DNA from: Oculatella sp. LEGE 06141
GTDB taxonomy: Bacteria > Cyanobacteriota > Cyanobacteriia > Elainellales > Elainellaceae
Assembly: GCF_015207605.1 (NCBI RefSeq)
Contig: NZ_JADEWO010000045.1
Coordinates: 1 to 53,600 of the forward strand
DNA: 53,600 nucleotides
Direction of reading: 5' to 3'
Every line of letters starts with the position of its first letter. Within the stretch, counting starts at the first letter, position 1. The notes below the pieces were generated by a model. That model had not been told where the DNA came from and did not search any database. It saw only the letters and a program-made list of their open reading frames with translations. Positions 44,206-53,386 of the stretch are shown here, piece by piece. Made by a program: the position numbers and the translations under genes.

Positions 44206-46473
44206 ATGACTGATGCGTTTAAGCAACAGCTAACTGCAATTCAGGAACAGGCAGCAGCCCTGATGCAATCAATCTCTGGGTTCTGTCAACAGTTTGATCT
44301 AGACGCTGCTACAGTCGATCGCGTTTCAACATTAGAACAGGCGATCGATGTCTTTCTCACCCAGTCCCACGCTGTACCAGCACCGCAACCCGTTAGCGAT
44401 CCTCTCCCCGACACTCTGAATGATCTGTTTGCAAGCCCGGTTGACCAACAGTTGATAGGGTTCCTCGACGATATTCTTTTGGCCTCATCTGATGTGGTTT
44501 TTGTTCAAGATCGATTAGGTCGCTACACCTACTCAAACGTTGCCAGTACAGAAGTTCTAGGCGTTGAACGGACTTCTCTTTTAGGCAAATCGTTTCAAGA
44601 TTTAGAGTTGCCCCAGGAAACGGTTGAGCTTTTTAATGCCCAACGTGAAGCTGTTATTGAACGCAAGAAACCCATTAGCGGGGAAGTGTTGCTTCCCACT
44701 ATTTACCAACAAAGCAAAGCCTACCACTATACCTTTAGCCCAATTCGCGGTGCTGATGGTAACGTTGAGGCCATTATATTTACCGCAAAGGATATCAACG
44801 ATCGGCAACGAGCCTTGATGGCGCTACAGGCATCGGAAGAAAAGTATCGATTTCTCTTTGATGCCGCAACAGATGCCATTTTAATCATCGATGTTTCCAC
44901 TGGAGTGATTCTCAATGCCAATTGGAATGCGGCCAGACAGCTAGGATACTCTCGCAAAGAGCTATTTCAATTAACCATTGATGATATTGAAGCTCCGATG
45001 GATTCGGCCTACCGCACCACAATTTATCAGCGGTTAGAGAGGGATGGCGACGTTGTATTTGAGCATGTCTATCGGCGCAAAAATCAGTCTGAAATTCCGG
45101 TCGAAATTAGCGCTCAAATCATTGAATATGAGGATCGGCTGGCTATTCAAAGCTTTGTGCGTGATATCACAGAACGCAAGCAAACTGAAGGTGAGCTGTA
45201 TCAAAGCGAAGAGAAGTTTCGCCAACTGGCCGAAAATATTCGAGAGTTATTTTGGCTCTGTGACCCGATCCTGGAACGCTACATTTATGTCAGTCCGGCT
45301 TGCGAACGGGTATGGGGATACGACAGCGAGTACTTCTATGAAAACCCATTCTTTTTGTTAGAAATCGTTCATCCAGATGATCGCGCCTTTGTAGAACACA
45401 ACATGGGGTTGGAGTCGAGTGGCAATGGCGTTGATATGGAGTATCGGATCATTAAACCCAATGGCGATGTGCGGTGGGTACACGATCGCTCGTTTCCAGT
45501 AATTAACTCAGCGGGTGAAGCCTATCGTTTAGTGGGCATTGCAGAAGATATTACCGAACGAAAACAGGCTGAAACCGCTCTACGCCAAAGCGAAGCACGC
45601 TATCGCGCCATTGTTGAAGACCAGACTGAACTCGTCTGTCGCTGGTTACCCGATGGCACGTTTTGCTTTGTTAACGAAGCCTTTTGCCGTTTCTTTGACC
45701 TGCAAATTGGGGCATCACACGATCCAAGCCTGGTTCTGCCCTTCAGCATGGATTGTCAACACGGAAAAGACATGTTGAAAACGGTATCCAGGTCAAACCC
45801 TGTTTTTACAACAGAACAGGCGGAACGGACGGCAAAGGGAGAGTTGCGCTGGTTGCAGTGGACGAACCGGGCTATTTTTGACGATCGCAACCAGGTTATT
45901 GAAGTTCAAAGCGTTGGGTGTGATATTACCGATCGCAAACAGGCTGAAGCGGCCACGCATCGGCTCAACGCTGAACTAGAGCAACGGGTTGCAATCCGCA
46001 CGGCAGAATTGCGCCAAATCAATGACGAACTGGTGACGGAAATTGTAGAACGGAAACAGGCAGAACGGCGATTAAACTTAGTGCTTCAGGCCGCCAAGCT
46101 TGGCTCCTGGGAATGGGAACTTGAAACTGGGGGGATGCTGGGTTCCGAGCAGTTTAAGGCCAACCTGGGTTCCCTGGCCGATGCGGAACTTTCTGCCCAA
46201 ACGTTTTTTGAACGGATTCACTCCGACGACCAGGAACAGGTGCGTCAGTTAATGCAGCAAGGGGTGCAAACCCATACCGATGTTGAAACCGAATGTCGCT
46301 GTGTATGGAATGACGGTAGCACTCACTGGATCTGGATATTTGGCCGTCCAACGTATAACAGTGCGGGTAAACCCGTTAAACTCAGCGGTATTTGCCTGGA
46401 CATTACCGATCGCAAACGCACCGAGCAAGCATTGCAAGCATCGCAGTCCAAGCTTAATGAACTGCGATCGTAG
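44206..46473 (+). CDS. Multi-PAS protein without transmitter domain
   Basis: 755 residues, cytoplasmic. Five PAS domains are visible: about 84-200 (DVVFVQDRLGRYTYSN), 208-328 (YRFLFDAATDAILIIDVSTG), 335-455 (FWLCDPILERYIYVSPACER), 460-580 and 628-745. Four or five end with ITERKQ/ITDRKQ joints of the PAS-PAC type, and a coiled coil (LEQRVAIRTAELRQINDELV) links the fourth and fifth. The chain stops at LQASQSKLNELRS, where a histidine kinase, GGDEF or EAL module would normally start. No such domain follows in the next frames, so it is either a stand-alone sensor/adaptor or a truncated kinase. A minus-strand gene ends 75 nt further on. Confidence 0.88.
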   Translation: MTDAFKQQLTAIQEQAAALMQSISGFCQQFDLDAATVDRVSTLEQAIDVFLTQSHAVPAPQPVSDPLPDTLNDLFASPVDQQLIGFLDDILLASSDVVFVQDRLGRYTYSNVASTEVLGVERTSLLGKSFQDLELPQETVELFNAQREAVIERKKPISGEVLLPTIYQQSKAYHYTFSPIRGADGNVEAIIFTAKDINDRQRALMALQASEEKYRFLFDAATDAILIIDVSTGVILNANWNAARQLGYSRKELFQLTIDDIEAPMDSAYRTTIYQRLERDGDVVFEHVYRRKNQSEIPVEISAQIIEYEDRLAIQSFVRDITERKQTEGELYQSEEKFRQLAENIRELFWLCDPILERYIYVSPACERVWGYDSEYFYENPFFLLEIVHPDDRAFVEHNMGLESSGNGVDMEYRIIKPNGDVRWVHDRSFPVINSAGEAYRLVGIAEDITERKQAETALRQSEARYRAIVEDQTELVCRWLPDGTFCFVNEAFCRFFDLQIGASHDPSLVLPFSMDCQHGKDMLKTVSRSNPVFTTEQAERTAKGELRWLQWTNRAIFDDRNQVIEVQSVGCDITDRKQAEAATHRLNAELEQRVAIRTAELRQINDELVTEIVERKQAERRLNLVLQAAKLGSWEWELETGGMLGSEQFKANLGSLADAELSAQTFFERIHSDDQEQVRQLMQQGVQTHTDVETECRCVWNDGSTHWIWIFGRPTYNSAGKPVKLSGICLDITDRKRTEQALQASQSKLNELRS

Positions 46474-46547
46474 CCACTACCTGCTGGCGAGTCCGTATCG
46501 AAGAGGTTTGAAATCATAGACCAGGGAGGGAACATTACCCTGCCGAC

Positions 46548-47261
46548 CTATTGAATGCCCACACTGGAGCAAGTTACACGCCTGAAGTTGCGTCCAACGC
46601 CATCTGGCCCCGTTTCGGCAACCCATCCTGTAATATCGGATCGGTTGATTCGCACCCAGGCGCGACCAGCTTCGCTGGGCGGTTGAGATTGAAACTGGCG
46701 ATCGCCTACAATTCTGAACCCTTGCCCTACTTCTACAAATCGTCCCGTGTTAGCCGCCTGGGTACTGGGTTCCGTTTTGATGGCCAAAACGGTTTCTGCC
46801 ACTCCACAGGTGCTTCCTTGAGGAGCAGGAGATGGAGCAGGAGATGGAGCAGGAGATGGAGCAGGGCTGGGAGAAGGGAAAGGGGTAGGAGTGGTGCCGC
46901 AGGAAGCGAGAAAGACGGTTTGAATGTAGCCTGTGTTGGGGAAGCTAATCCGTATCCAGCCAAAACTGGGTTGATTCGGAACACCAGCAAGCGTTACCGG
47001 TGTCCCCGGTTGAATATCCACAACGCGAGATGAAGCCAGATCGGCGGCACTGTAAACTCGCTCTAACCGCCGAGTTTGACGGCATTGCCCGGTCAAATCT
47101 TGGGCAATTTGCACTGCTGGAGCATCAGCAGCGTTTAAATTGGAGCCGTTTGTAGATGTTGCAAGGTCAAGAGCGGTGGCTGTTGCGATGCTGGAACTAC
47201 CTGTTAGTAAACTAAAACAGACAGCATACCCTAGCTGATTGAAGTTCATACTATGTTTCAT
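46548..47261 (-). CDS. Secreted protein with SH3-like domains and Pro-Ser linker
   Basis: 237 residues. A signal peptide (NQLGYAVCFSLLTGSSSIATA) leads to two bacterial SH3-like domains: about 58-120 (RLERVYSAADLASSRVVDIQ, GWIRISFPNTGYIQTVFLA) and 155-230 (AETVLAIKTEPSTQAANTGR, AWVRINRSDITGWVAETGPD). Between them is a (PAPS)n linker encoded by a 12 bp tandem repeat. SH3b domains commonly bind cell-wall peptides, so a periplasmic or wall-associated role is likely. Four cysteines could form two disulfides. It converges with the PAS gene. Confidence 0.85.
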   Translation of the reverse strand: MKHSMNFNQLGYAVCFSLLTGSSSIATATALDLATSTNGSNLNAADAPAVQIAQDLTGQCRQTRRLERVYSAADLASSRVVDIQPGTPVTLAGVPNQPSFGWIRISFPNTGYIQTVFLASCGTTPTPFPSPSPAPSPAPSPAPSPAPQGSTCGVAETVLAIKTEPSTQAANTGRFVEVGQGFRIVGDRQFQSQPPSEAGRAWVRINRSDITGWVAETGPDGVGRNFRRVTCSSVGIQ

Positions 47262-47650
47262 GGATATTCATGTCGAGAAGAATACCATGCCGCTATAGCT
47301 CTGGCTCGGCAGAACAATGCTTTGTAAAAGACGCGCGAAAGCAACCCCGTTGAGCAAACCTCAGCCTTGGGTGAGCAGGTTAAATCTTTGTTGCTGGAGA
47401 ATCTTTATTTCTGTAAACAATATCTGTTTTGATGCCCTAAATCTGCAACAGTCACAGTAGCTACAGTCGTAAGTAGCGATTGTAAGTAGCCGACTTGCAG
47501 GGAAAGATCATAAAGACTGGCTGCGATTGAAGCGATCGCCCCCAACTTCATTGTCGTCATAGCTGTTGTATTGTTGTCATAAGTATTGTTGTCATAAGTA
47601 TCGTCACCGCTGGCCTAAAGACTGATGTAATACAACCGACCTCAACCATT
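47262..47650. other. Intergenic region with tandem repeat
   Basis: About 390 nt between divergent genes, without a supportable gene. ATTGTTGTCATAAGT is repeated twice head to tail (47570-47584, 47585-47599), and related TTGTCGTCAT precedes it. The repeat lies close to the start of the holin-like gene at 47651. Confidence 0.5.
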
Positions 47651-48019
47651 ATGGAAACACTAATTGGATTCATTGTTACATCACTGGTGACTGCCGTAAG
47701 CCTACTCATTATCTCTAAATTGCCGCTGGGAATCGAGATTGATGATTTTGGCAAAGCAGTCATTGCCGCTGTCGTATTTGGCTTGCTAAACGGTCTGGTC
47801 AAACCCGTTTTATTTTGGCTGGCATTACCGTTAACCATCCTCACATTGGGGCTATTTTTGATTGTTCTCAATGCCATTATTTTTGGGCTGGCGGCCTGGA
47901 TTGTTGAGGGCTTCCGCCTGCGCTGGGGATTTGGCAGCGCCATTTTGGGTGCGATCGCCCTTAGCATCATCAATTCCATTTTGTCTGGAATCCTGGGCGC
48001 TTTTGGCATTATGACCTGA
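47651..48019 (+). CDS. Phage holin family 4-like (YvlD-type) membrane protein
   Basis: 122 residues with four membrane helices. Signature GLLNGLVKPVLFWLALPLTI near 56-75 and LGLFLIVLNAIIFGLAAWIV identify the YvlD/phage_holin_4_2 family. Despite its name the family is chromosomal in most bacteria, with no proven holin role; there are no phage genes in this window. YvlD-type proteins are linked with cell-envelope stress in Bacillus. It stands 102 nt upstream of a YbjQ-family gene on the same strand. Confidence 0.9.
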   Translation: METLIGFIVTSLVTAVSLLIISKLPLGIEIDDFGKAVIAAVVFGLLNGLVKPVLFWLALPLTILTLGLFLIVLNAIIFGLAAWIVEGFRLRWGFGSAILGAIALSIINSILSGILGAFGIMT

Positions 48020-48121
48020 GAGGATGCTTTAATTGCCACTCCTCAAATTCTCATCGTTCTACTCCAGCGCACAAGCCCTGCTATAGACTGAAGCTATAGA
48101 GCAACGTAGAACTAGAGACTC

Positions 48122-48466
48122 ATGATTCTATCGACAACGGATGTCATTCAAGGGGCGATCGTCGAGCAATATTTGGGCATTGTAACGGCGGAAGTCGTTT
48201 ACGGTAGCAACGCTCTGCGCGACTTCTTCGCTGGCATTCGAGATATCATTGGCGGACGTACAGGCAGTTACGAACGTGTCTTTCAACGGGGACAACAAGA
48301 TGCCCTCGATGAACTGGCAAAACGAGCCGATCGCCTGGGTGCCAATGCAGTAATTGGCATTGAAATAGACACCGGCACCATTAACATCGATCAGACTGGA
48401 GCCTTGTTGTTGATTACGGCAACTGGGACAGCCGTCAAGCTGCAAAATCCTCAAGATCGCCGCTAA
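48122..48466 (+). CDS. YbjQ/UPF0145 (DUF74) family protein
   Basis: 114 residues. The family pattern is clear: STTDVIQGAIVEQYLGIVTA, VYGSNALRDFFAGIRDIIGG, RTGSYERVFQRGQQDALDEL and LGANAVIGIEIDTGTI. The fold forms a pentameric barrel in known structures, and the role is unknown; genetic links to metal or heavy-metal binding have been proposed. The stop overlaps the stop of the convergent PEBP gene by 3-4 nt. Confidence 0.92.
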   Translation: MILSTTDVIQGAIVEQYLGIVTAEVVYGSNALRDFFAGIRDIIGGRTGSYERVFQRGQQDALDELAKRADRLGANAVIGIEIDTGTINIDQTGALLLITATGTAVKLQNPQDRR

Positions 48467-49035
48467 CGCTGACGCTGATAGCGTCCCATTAGTTCAGCAC
48501 CCGCCAACACATGCCCCTGCATCGCCTCTACCACATCAGTCTTTGTGGTACCGGGCGGCAAATTCAAGTGGGTATCCAATGCATAGAGCCTGAAAAAATA
48601 GCGATGGCTGCCGCTGGGTGGGCAGGGGCCACCGTAACCATATTCGTTAAAATCGTTCTTTCCCTGAAGGCCGCCATCCAGCAAGAACGGTTGTTTCTCC
48701 AACCCTGCGGGCAATTGACGCAGATCGGGCGGCAGATCATACAGTACCCAATGGATAAAAGGTTTTCCAGGCGCATCCGGGTCGCTTACAATGAGGGCTA
48801 AACTCTCGGTTCCGGTGGGCGGTGCGTCCCAGCTTAAAGCAGGTGAACGATTCTCGCCCTCGCAGGTGTACTGGACTGGAATCTGGTCTGCCGCCGCAAA
48901 GACTGAATCGAGCCTCATTGTTTTGGGAGCCTGGAGTTCATCTCCATCACTATTGCCATTACAGCCAATGAGTACAAACCCAATCAAGCCGACTAAATAG
49001 CGGCTGTAGTGTAGAAACGGTCGTCGTCCTGTCAT
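48463..49035 (-). CDS. PEBP (YbhB/YbcL, Raf kinase inhibitor-like) lipoprotein
   Basis: 190 residues. A lipobox LIGC (cysteine about residue 25) suggests a membrane-anchored lipoprotein. The PEBP fold shows QYTCEGENRSPALSWDAPPT, ESLALIVSDPDAPG, FIHWVLYDLPPDLRQLPAGL and GGPCPPSGSHRYFFRLYALD. These proteins bind phosphate-containing ligands; the bacterial role is unknown. The ATG overlaps the metH stop by one base (TAATG), so it is probably translated from the metH mRNA. Confidence 0.9.
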   Translation of the reverse strand: MTGRRPFLHYSRYLVGLIGFVLIGCNGNSDGDELQAPKTMRLDSVFAAADQIPVQYTCEGENRSPALSWDAPPTGTESLALIVSDPDAPGKPFIHWVLYDLPPDLRQLPAGLEKQPFLLDGGLQGKNDFNEYGYGGPCPPSGSHRYFFRLYALDTHLNLPPGTTKTDVVEAMQGHVLAGAELMGRYQRQR

Positions 49036-52000
49036 TATGCACTAAAGTATTTTGCCGCCGGATGATACGCCACGATCGCCGTAGTAGATTGCTCTGGATA
49101 AAGCTGTTCGCTTTCGTCCATGTGCAGGTTAATCCGTCCCGCATCCAACAAATCCAGCAGCGTGTACTGGTCTTGAATATTAGGACAGGCCGGATACCCA
49201 AAACTAAAGCGAGAACCGCGATACCGTTGGGCTAACACATCACGAATGGCGCTGGGTTCCTCAGCCGCAAACCCTAGCTCCTGTCGAATACGGGCATGGG
49301 TCCACTCGGCCACGGCCTCCGCCACCTGCACCGCTAACCCGTGGAAGTAGAGGTAATCGGTGTATTGATTCGCATCAAATAACTGCTTGGCAAACGTGGT
49401 CGCAACCTCGCCCACCGTTACCGCTTGCATCGGGAAAACGTCTATCTGGCCGGACTCTCTGGGGGCAAAAAAGTCCGCAATACAAAGGCGGCGCATCGAT
49501 CGCTGCCGGGGGAACGTGAATGTGGCGATCGCCTCCCGCGCTGCATCAGATGATTCCATTACAGCTGGATGATACAGATGCAGTGAATTACCCTCCGCCT
49601 GACAGGGGAAGTAGCCATACACCACCTGTGGATGCAGCAATTGTTCCTCTACAATCCGGTATTTCCAGGTTTCCAGAATGGGATGAACCTTCTCAGCTAA
49701 GAAAGCGTTGTATTCCTCGCGCGACTGGTCTTTAGGCTTGCGGAACTGCCATTGTCCGGCAATGAGCGCTTGCAAATCGAGATAAGCAAACACCTCTTCC
49801 AGCGGAATGTCTTGCGGCTGTAATACCTTGCTGCCCCAGAACGGTGGTACGGGTCGATCGATGTCTACGGCAACCGCTGCCGATCGCTCGGTATCGATGA
49901 TGTTGGGTTCGGCCATCGCCTCCTCAGCGTTGCTATCTCCCGTTGATTCGGAGTCCTCTAACGGCGGACTCTTCACCTTTAGCGGTGTATTGTCTTCATT
50001 CAAAAAGCCCTGAAGATTATCCCACTGACCGGATACCTTGGCAGGCATTAGCTTATCCATAAAGTGCAGGTCAGAAAAGGCATCCTTGCCGTAAATTACC
50101 CGCCCGTTGTAGCTGTTCTGGCAGTCTTCATAGACAAACTTGGGCGTGAGTGCAGCCCCCCCCAAAATTACCGGAACCGTAATACCTCGCTGGTTAAACA
50201 CCTCCAGATTTTCTTTCATAAACGCGGTCGATTTCACCAGCAAACCGCTCATGGCAATACAATCGGCCTGGTGCGCTTCGTAAGCTTCAATGATGTTGTC
50301 AACAGACTGTTTAATACCGATGTTGATCACCTTGTAGCCGTTGTTGCTAAGAATGATATCAACCAGGTTTTTGCCAATATCATGAACGTCACCCTTTACG
50401 GTGGCAATCACCACAACCCCCTTAGATTGCCCCGACTCTTTCTTCTCCATAAACGGCTCAAGGTAAGCCACGGCTGCTTTCATGGTTTCCGCCGATTGCA
50501 ACACAAAGGGTAGTTGCATTTGCCCCGAACCAAACAGTTCCCCAACCACCTTCATGCCATCGAGCAAGAAAGTGTTGATAATTTCCAGGGGTGGATATTG
50601 CTTCAACGCTTTTTCTAACACCTCTTCCAGCCCAATTCGCTCGCCATCAATGATGTGCTGCTTCAGCCGTTGGTCTAGCGGCAGGTGTTCATCTTGAGAG
50701 CGATCGCGCTTGGTTGTAGCGCCTTCAAATAGCTGGGTAAGTTCGGTCAATGGATCGTAAACGCAGACATTGCCCTCAAATCGACGTTCATCAAAGATCA
50801 GTTGACGGCACACTTCTTGATGCTGCGGATCAATTTTCGCCAGGGGCAAAATCTTGGCGGCGCTGACGATCGCTGCATCTAACCCAGCTTCCATCGTCAG
50901 ATGCAAAAAGACTGAGTTTAATACCATCCGTGCTGCCGGATTTAGACCAAACGACACATTGGAAACGCCTAAAACAATGTGAACCCCAGGCAGGTCTTGC
51001 CGAATCTGCCGAATCGCATGGATGGTTTCTCTGGCATTGACCCGGTCTTCTTCAATTCCCGTCGAAATGGGCAAGGCCAGCGGATCGTAAAACAGTTCAT
51101 GCGCCGGGATGCCATATTCCAGCGCATCCCGATAGGCACGTTGAGCGATCGCAAATTTGCGGTCTGCCGATCGCGCCATACCCTCTTCATCAATAGTGCC
51201 AACGACAACCCCAGCCCCGTACTGCTTCGCCAGTTCCAGCACTTTAAAGAAGCGCTCATCTCCATCTTCATAGTTGGTGGAGTTCAGCAAACATTTGCCG
51301 CCTGCCACCTTTAACCCGGCCTCCATCTTTTGCCACTCGGTGGAGTCGAGCATGAGGGGAATCGTAACATTGGTAACCAGGCGCGACACCAGTTCTCGCA
51401 TGTCTCGCACGCCATCCCGCCCAACATAATCCACGTTGACATCCAGAATGTGTGCCCCTTCCCGCACCTGCGCCTTCGCCAGAGACACTAACCCATCCCA
51501 GTCTTCGGCATTGAGCAAATCGCGGCACTTTTTAGAGCCGCTGGCATTTAACCGCTCGCCAACGATTAAAAACGAGTTGTCCTGGTCGTAGGTTTGGGAG
51601 GTATAAATAGAAGCGGCGGATGGCGTATAGCTTAAAGCGGGACGAGGCGAATCGATCGCTCCATTAGTGGAATGGGTGGGGTCTTGCTCTAGCAGGGCGA
51701 TCGCAGATTGCCTGACTTCGCGTGCCTTGGGTGCTAACGTCGGTGCCAGCTCTGCCAGTTGTTGAATGTGGTCGGGTCGGGTGCCGCAGCATCCTCCTAT
51801 CACCTGAACGCCTAAATCTTCAACAAAATGCATCAACGCCATCCGCAGCTCGATTGGTGTGAGCTTGTAATGGGCGTGACCCCCTACATTTTCGGGGATG
51901 CCCGCATTGGGAATGCAGGAAATCACAAAGGGAGAGTTGGCCGAAAGATAGCGAATATGTTCAGCCATGCGATCGGGACCCGTGGCACAGTTCAACCCCA

Positions 52001-52670
52001 AGATATCGATCGGATAGGGTTCTAAAATGGTTAACATTGCCGCCGCATCGGAACCCACCAGCATAGTGCCCTGCTGTTCCATCGTGACGGAAACCATCAA
52101 CGGTCGTCGCTCACCTTTCTGGGCAAACACCTCTTCGATCGCATTCAGCGCTGCTTTAATTTGCAGTACGTCTTGACAGGTTTCAACAATAAATAAATCG
52201 ACGCCCCCGTCATACAACCCGTTTGCTTGCTCTGCGTAAGACGCTTTCATGGTGTCGAAGTCGATGTGCCCCAGCGTTGGCAGCTTCGTGGTAGGGCCAA
52301 TTGAACCCGCTACAAATCGGGGCTTTTCTGGTGTAGAAAATTCGGCGGCGACCTCCCTGGCTAAAGCTGCCGCATCTTTGTTGAGCGTATAAGCAATATC
52401 GGCCAGGTCATATTCGGCCAAAACGATCGACATTGCGCCAAACGTGTCGGTTTCAATCACATCTGCGCCCGCCGCCAGGAACTCGCGATGAACCTGCTTC
52501 ACGGCATCGGGTTTGGTATGCACTAAATATTCGTTACAGCCTTCATATTCTGCCCCGCCAAAGTCTTCTGCCGTCAGGTTTTGAGTTTGTAGCGAGGTAC
52601 CCATTGCTCCATCAAATACCAGGACGGGGCGATCGGAACTGTAGAGGCGTTCTAAAAATAGGCTAGACAT
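49035..52670 (-). CDS. metH: Cobalamin-dependent methionine synthase
   Basis: About 1211 residues from the ATG at 52670; a TTG at 52688 would add six. It transfers the methyl group of methyltetrahydrofolate to homocysteine through methylcobalamin. Domain order is complete: homocysteine-binding barrel with zinc cysteines C228, C294-C295 ([18 protein letters not shown]), pterin-binding barrel ([11 protein letters not shown]), B12-binding domain ([14 protein letters not shown], the histidine being the lower axial ligand) and a C-terminal S-adenosylmethionine activation domain ([13 protein letters not shown]). No cobalamin or SAM riboswitch is seen upstream. A PEBP gene follows with an overlapping stop-start. 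Confidence 0.97.
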   Translation of the reverse strand: MSSLFLERLYSSDRPVLVFDGAMGTSLQTQNLTAEDFGGAEYEGCNEYLVHTKPDAVKQVHREFLAAGADVIETDTFGAMSIVLAEYDLADIAYTLNKDAAALAREVAAEFSTPEKPRFVAGSIGPTTKLPTLGHIDFDTMKASYAEQANGLYDGGVDLFIVETCQDVLQIKAALNAIEEVFAQKGERRPLMVSVTMEQQGTMLVGSDAAAMLTILEPYPIDILGLNCATGPDRMAEHIRYLSANSPFVISCIPNAGIPENVGGHAHYKLTPIELRMALMHFVEDLGVQVIGGCCGTRPDHIQQLAELAPTLAPKAREVRQSAIALLEQDPTHSTNGAIDSPRPALSYTPSAASIYTSQTYDQDNSFLIVGERLNASGSKKCRDLLNAEDWDGLVSLAKAQVREGAHILDVNVDYVGRDGVRDMRELVSRLVTNVTIPLMLDSTEWQKMEAGLKVAGGKCLLNSTNYEDGDERFFKVLELAKQYGAGVVVGTIDEEGMARSADRKFAIAQRAYRDALEYGIPAHELFYDPLALPISTGIEEDRVNARETIHAIRQIRQDLPGVHIVLGVSNVSFGLNPAARMVLNSVFLHLTMEAGLDAAIVSAAKILPLAKIDPQHQEVCRQLIFDERRFEGNVCVYDPLTELTQLFEGATTKRDRSQDEHLPLDQRLKQHIIDGERIGLEEVLEKALKQYPPLEIINTFLLDGMKVVGELFGSGQMQLPFVLQSAETMKAAVAYLEPFMEKKESGQSKGVVVIATVKGDVHDIGKNLVDIILSNNGYKVINIGIKQSVDNIIEAYEAHQADCIAMSGLLVKSTAFMKENLEVFNQRGITVPVILGGAALTPKFVYEDCQNSYNGRVIYGKDAFSDLHFMDKLMPAKVSGQWDNLQGFLNEDNTPLKVKSPPLEDSESTGDSNAEEAMAEPNIIDTERSAAVAVDIDRPVPPFWGSKVLQPQDIPLEEVFAYLDLQALIAGQWQFRKPKDQSREEYNAFLAEKVHPILETWKYRIVEEQLLHPQVVYGYFPCQAEGNSLHLYHPAVMESSDAAREAIATFTFPRQRSMRRLCIADFFAPRESGQIDVFPMQAVTVGEVATTFAKQLFDANQYTDYLYFHGLAVQVAEAVAEWTHARIRQELGFAAEEPSAIRDVLAQRYRGSRFSFGYPACPNIQDQYTLLDLLDAGRINLHMDESEQLYPEQSTTAIVAYHPAAKYFSA

Positions 52671-52732
52671 AGTGCAACGAGTTACCAACTTGCAGACGAC
52701 TTAAACCGCTTTACTTAAACCGCTTTTAGTAG

Positions 52733-52936
52733 ATTATCAACCTCTTCTCAATTCTGGGGAGAGAAGCAGCATTTTTACTGTCATCCAGAACAGGAGTGCC
52801 TGGAAGACCTGCCATCGATGTTACAAAATTACAGGATGCATTCGCTCCCGAATTCTCCGAGGCTAAGGAATGGCTGAACCTGCGAAGTACCCCAGGGTTG
52901 GAAGATTTAGGAATTATCAGAAGACAGGCCATCTGA
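52733..52936 (+). pseudogene. Possible ORF remnant without a start codon
   Basis: A plus-strand frame of 67 codons between TAG (52730) and TGA (52934) has protein-like content (GVPGRPAIDVTKLQDAFAPE, SEAKEWLNLRSTPGLEDLG, RRQAI) but contains no ATG. A GTG start would leave only about 48 residues. It may be the degraded 3' end of a former gene. The opposite strand also has an open frame (52726-52944), so this is a weak call. It lies upstream of metH, divergent from it. Confidence 0.3.
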
Positions 52937-53123
52937 AAAAGCACCCTGGACAGCAGCGCCGTTAACCCTTGTAGTGACCTGTAGTTAATATATTGTTACT
53001 CAACCAGTATATCGAGTTGCCGCGCGGTTGATGTGGGCTGAGCGAACGAGGGGTAGGGCGATCGCGCCACCATTCTGGCTGCCTTCCTGATTCCCAAATC
53101 CGAGGGGTGTTTGTAACACTTCA

Positions 53124-53150
53124 TTGCAAGTCAATTGTCTCAGGTATACT
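53124..53150 (+). promoter_or_regulatory. Candidate sigma70-type promoter
   Basis: TTGCAA (53124-53129) and TATACT (53145-53150) are separated by 15 nt, a little short of the optimum. It would read towards the small ORF and hairpin downstream. Not supported by anything else. Confidence 0.3.
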
Positions 53151-53181
53151 CGCCGCAAAATCCTAAAGAAAGCTTACGGAA

Positions 53182-53268
53182 ATGGTCAACTCGAAAAAGT
53201 TCTGCCACACTGTTTATGTTCAATCGAGGTCAGCTTATATAAAGACCTTGACTATACCCTGTGAATAA
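53182..53268 (+). CDS. Very small ORF (28 residues), uncertain
   Basis: Starts MVNSKKFCHTVYVQSRSAYI and ends TIPCE. No clear ribosome-binding site and no family. It lies between a candidate promoter and a strong hairpin, so it may be part of a short transcript or of no significance. The remaining sequence between 52937 and 53386 holds no other gene. Confidence 0.2.
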   Translation: MVNSKKFCHTVYVQSRSAYIKTLTIPCE

Positions 53269-53270
53269 AT

Positions 53271-53312
53271 GCGAAAGCGCCAGCCTTCCTTAGAAGTGTC
53301 TGGCGCTTTCGC
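53271..53312. terminator. Strong 13 bp stem-loop
   Basis: GCGAAAGCGCCAG (53271-53283) pairs perfectly with CTGGCGCTTTCGC (53300-53312). Read on the minus strand it is followed by ATTTATT, so it probably ends the minus-strand proline-rich gene that stops at 53387. On the plus strand it has no T-run. Confidence 0.7.
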
Positions 53313-53386
53313 TATGGCCAAGCTGTGATCGGGGCGATCGCGGCTATTGCACCAAGCAGCAGCGATCGCCTGTTATCAAAGCGTTG

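Noticed and set aside
46551-47033. 160-residue plus-strand frame opposite the SH3-like gene
   Set aside because: It includes RRWSRRWSRRWSR from the reverse reading of the PAPS linker repeat; the minus-strand gene has a signal peptide and domains.
47651-48019. Holin-like gene as evidence for a prophage
   Set aside because: The YvlD/holin_4 family is chromosomal in most bacteria, and no capsid, tail, lysin or integrase genes are present.
47557-48039. 160-residue minus-strand frame opposite the holin-like gene
   Set aside because: Its composition is skewed (many M, K, P, S) and it exactly mirrors a well-conserved membrane protein on the plus strand; it is a shadow frame.
52671-53120. Cobalamin or SAM riboswitch upstream of metH
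   Set aside because: No B12-box-like motif or recognisable riboswitch folding was found in the sequence before metH.
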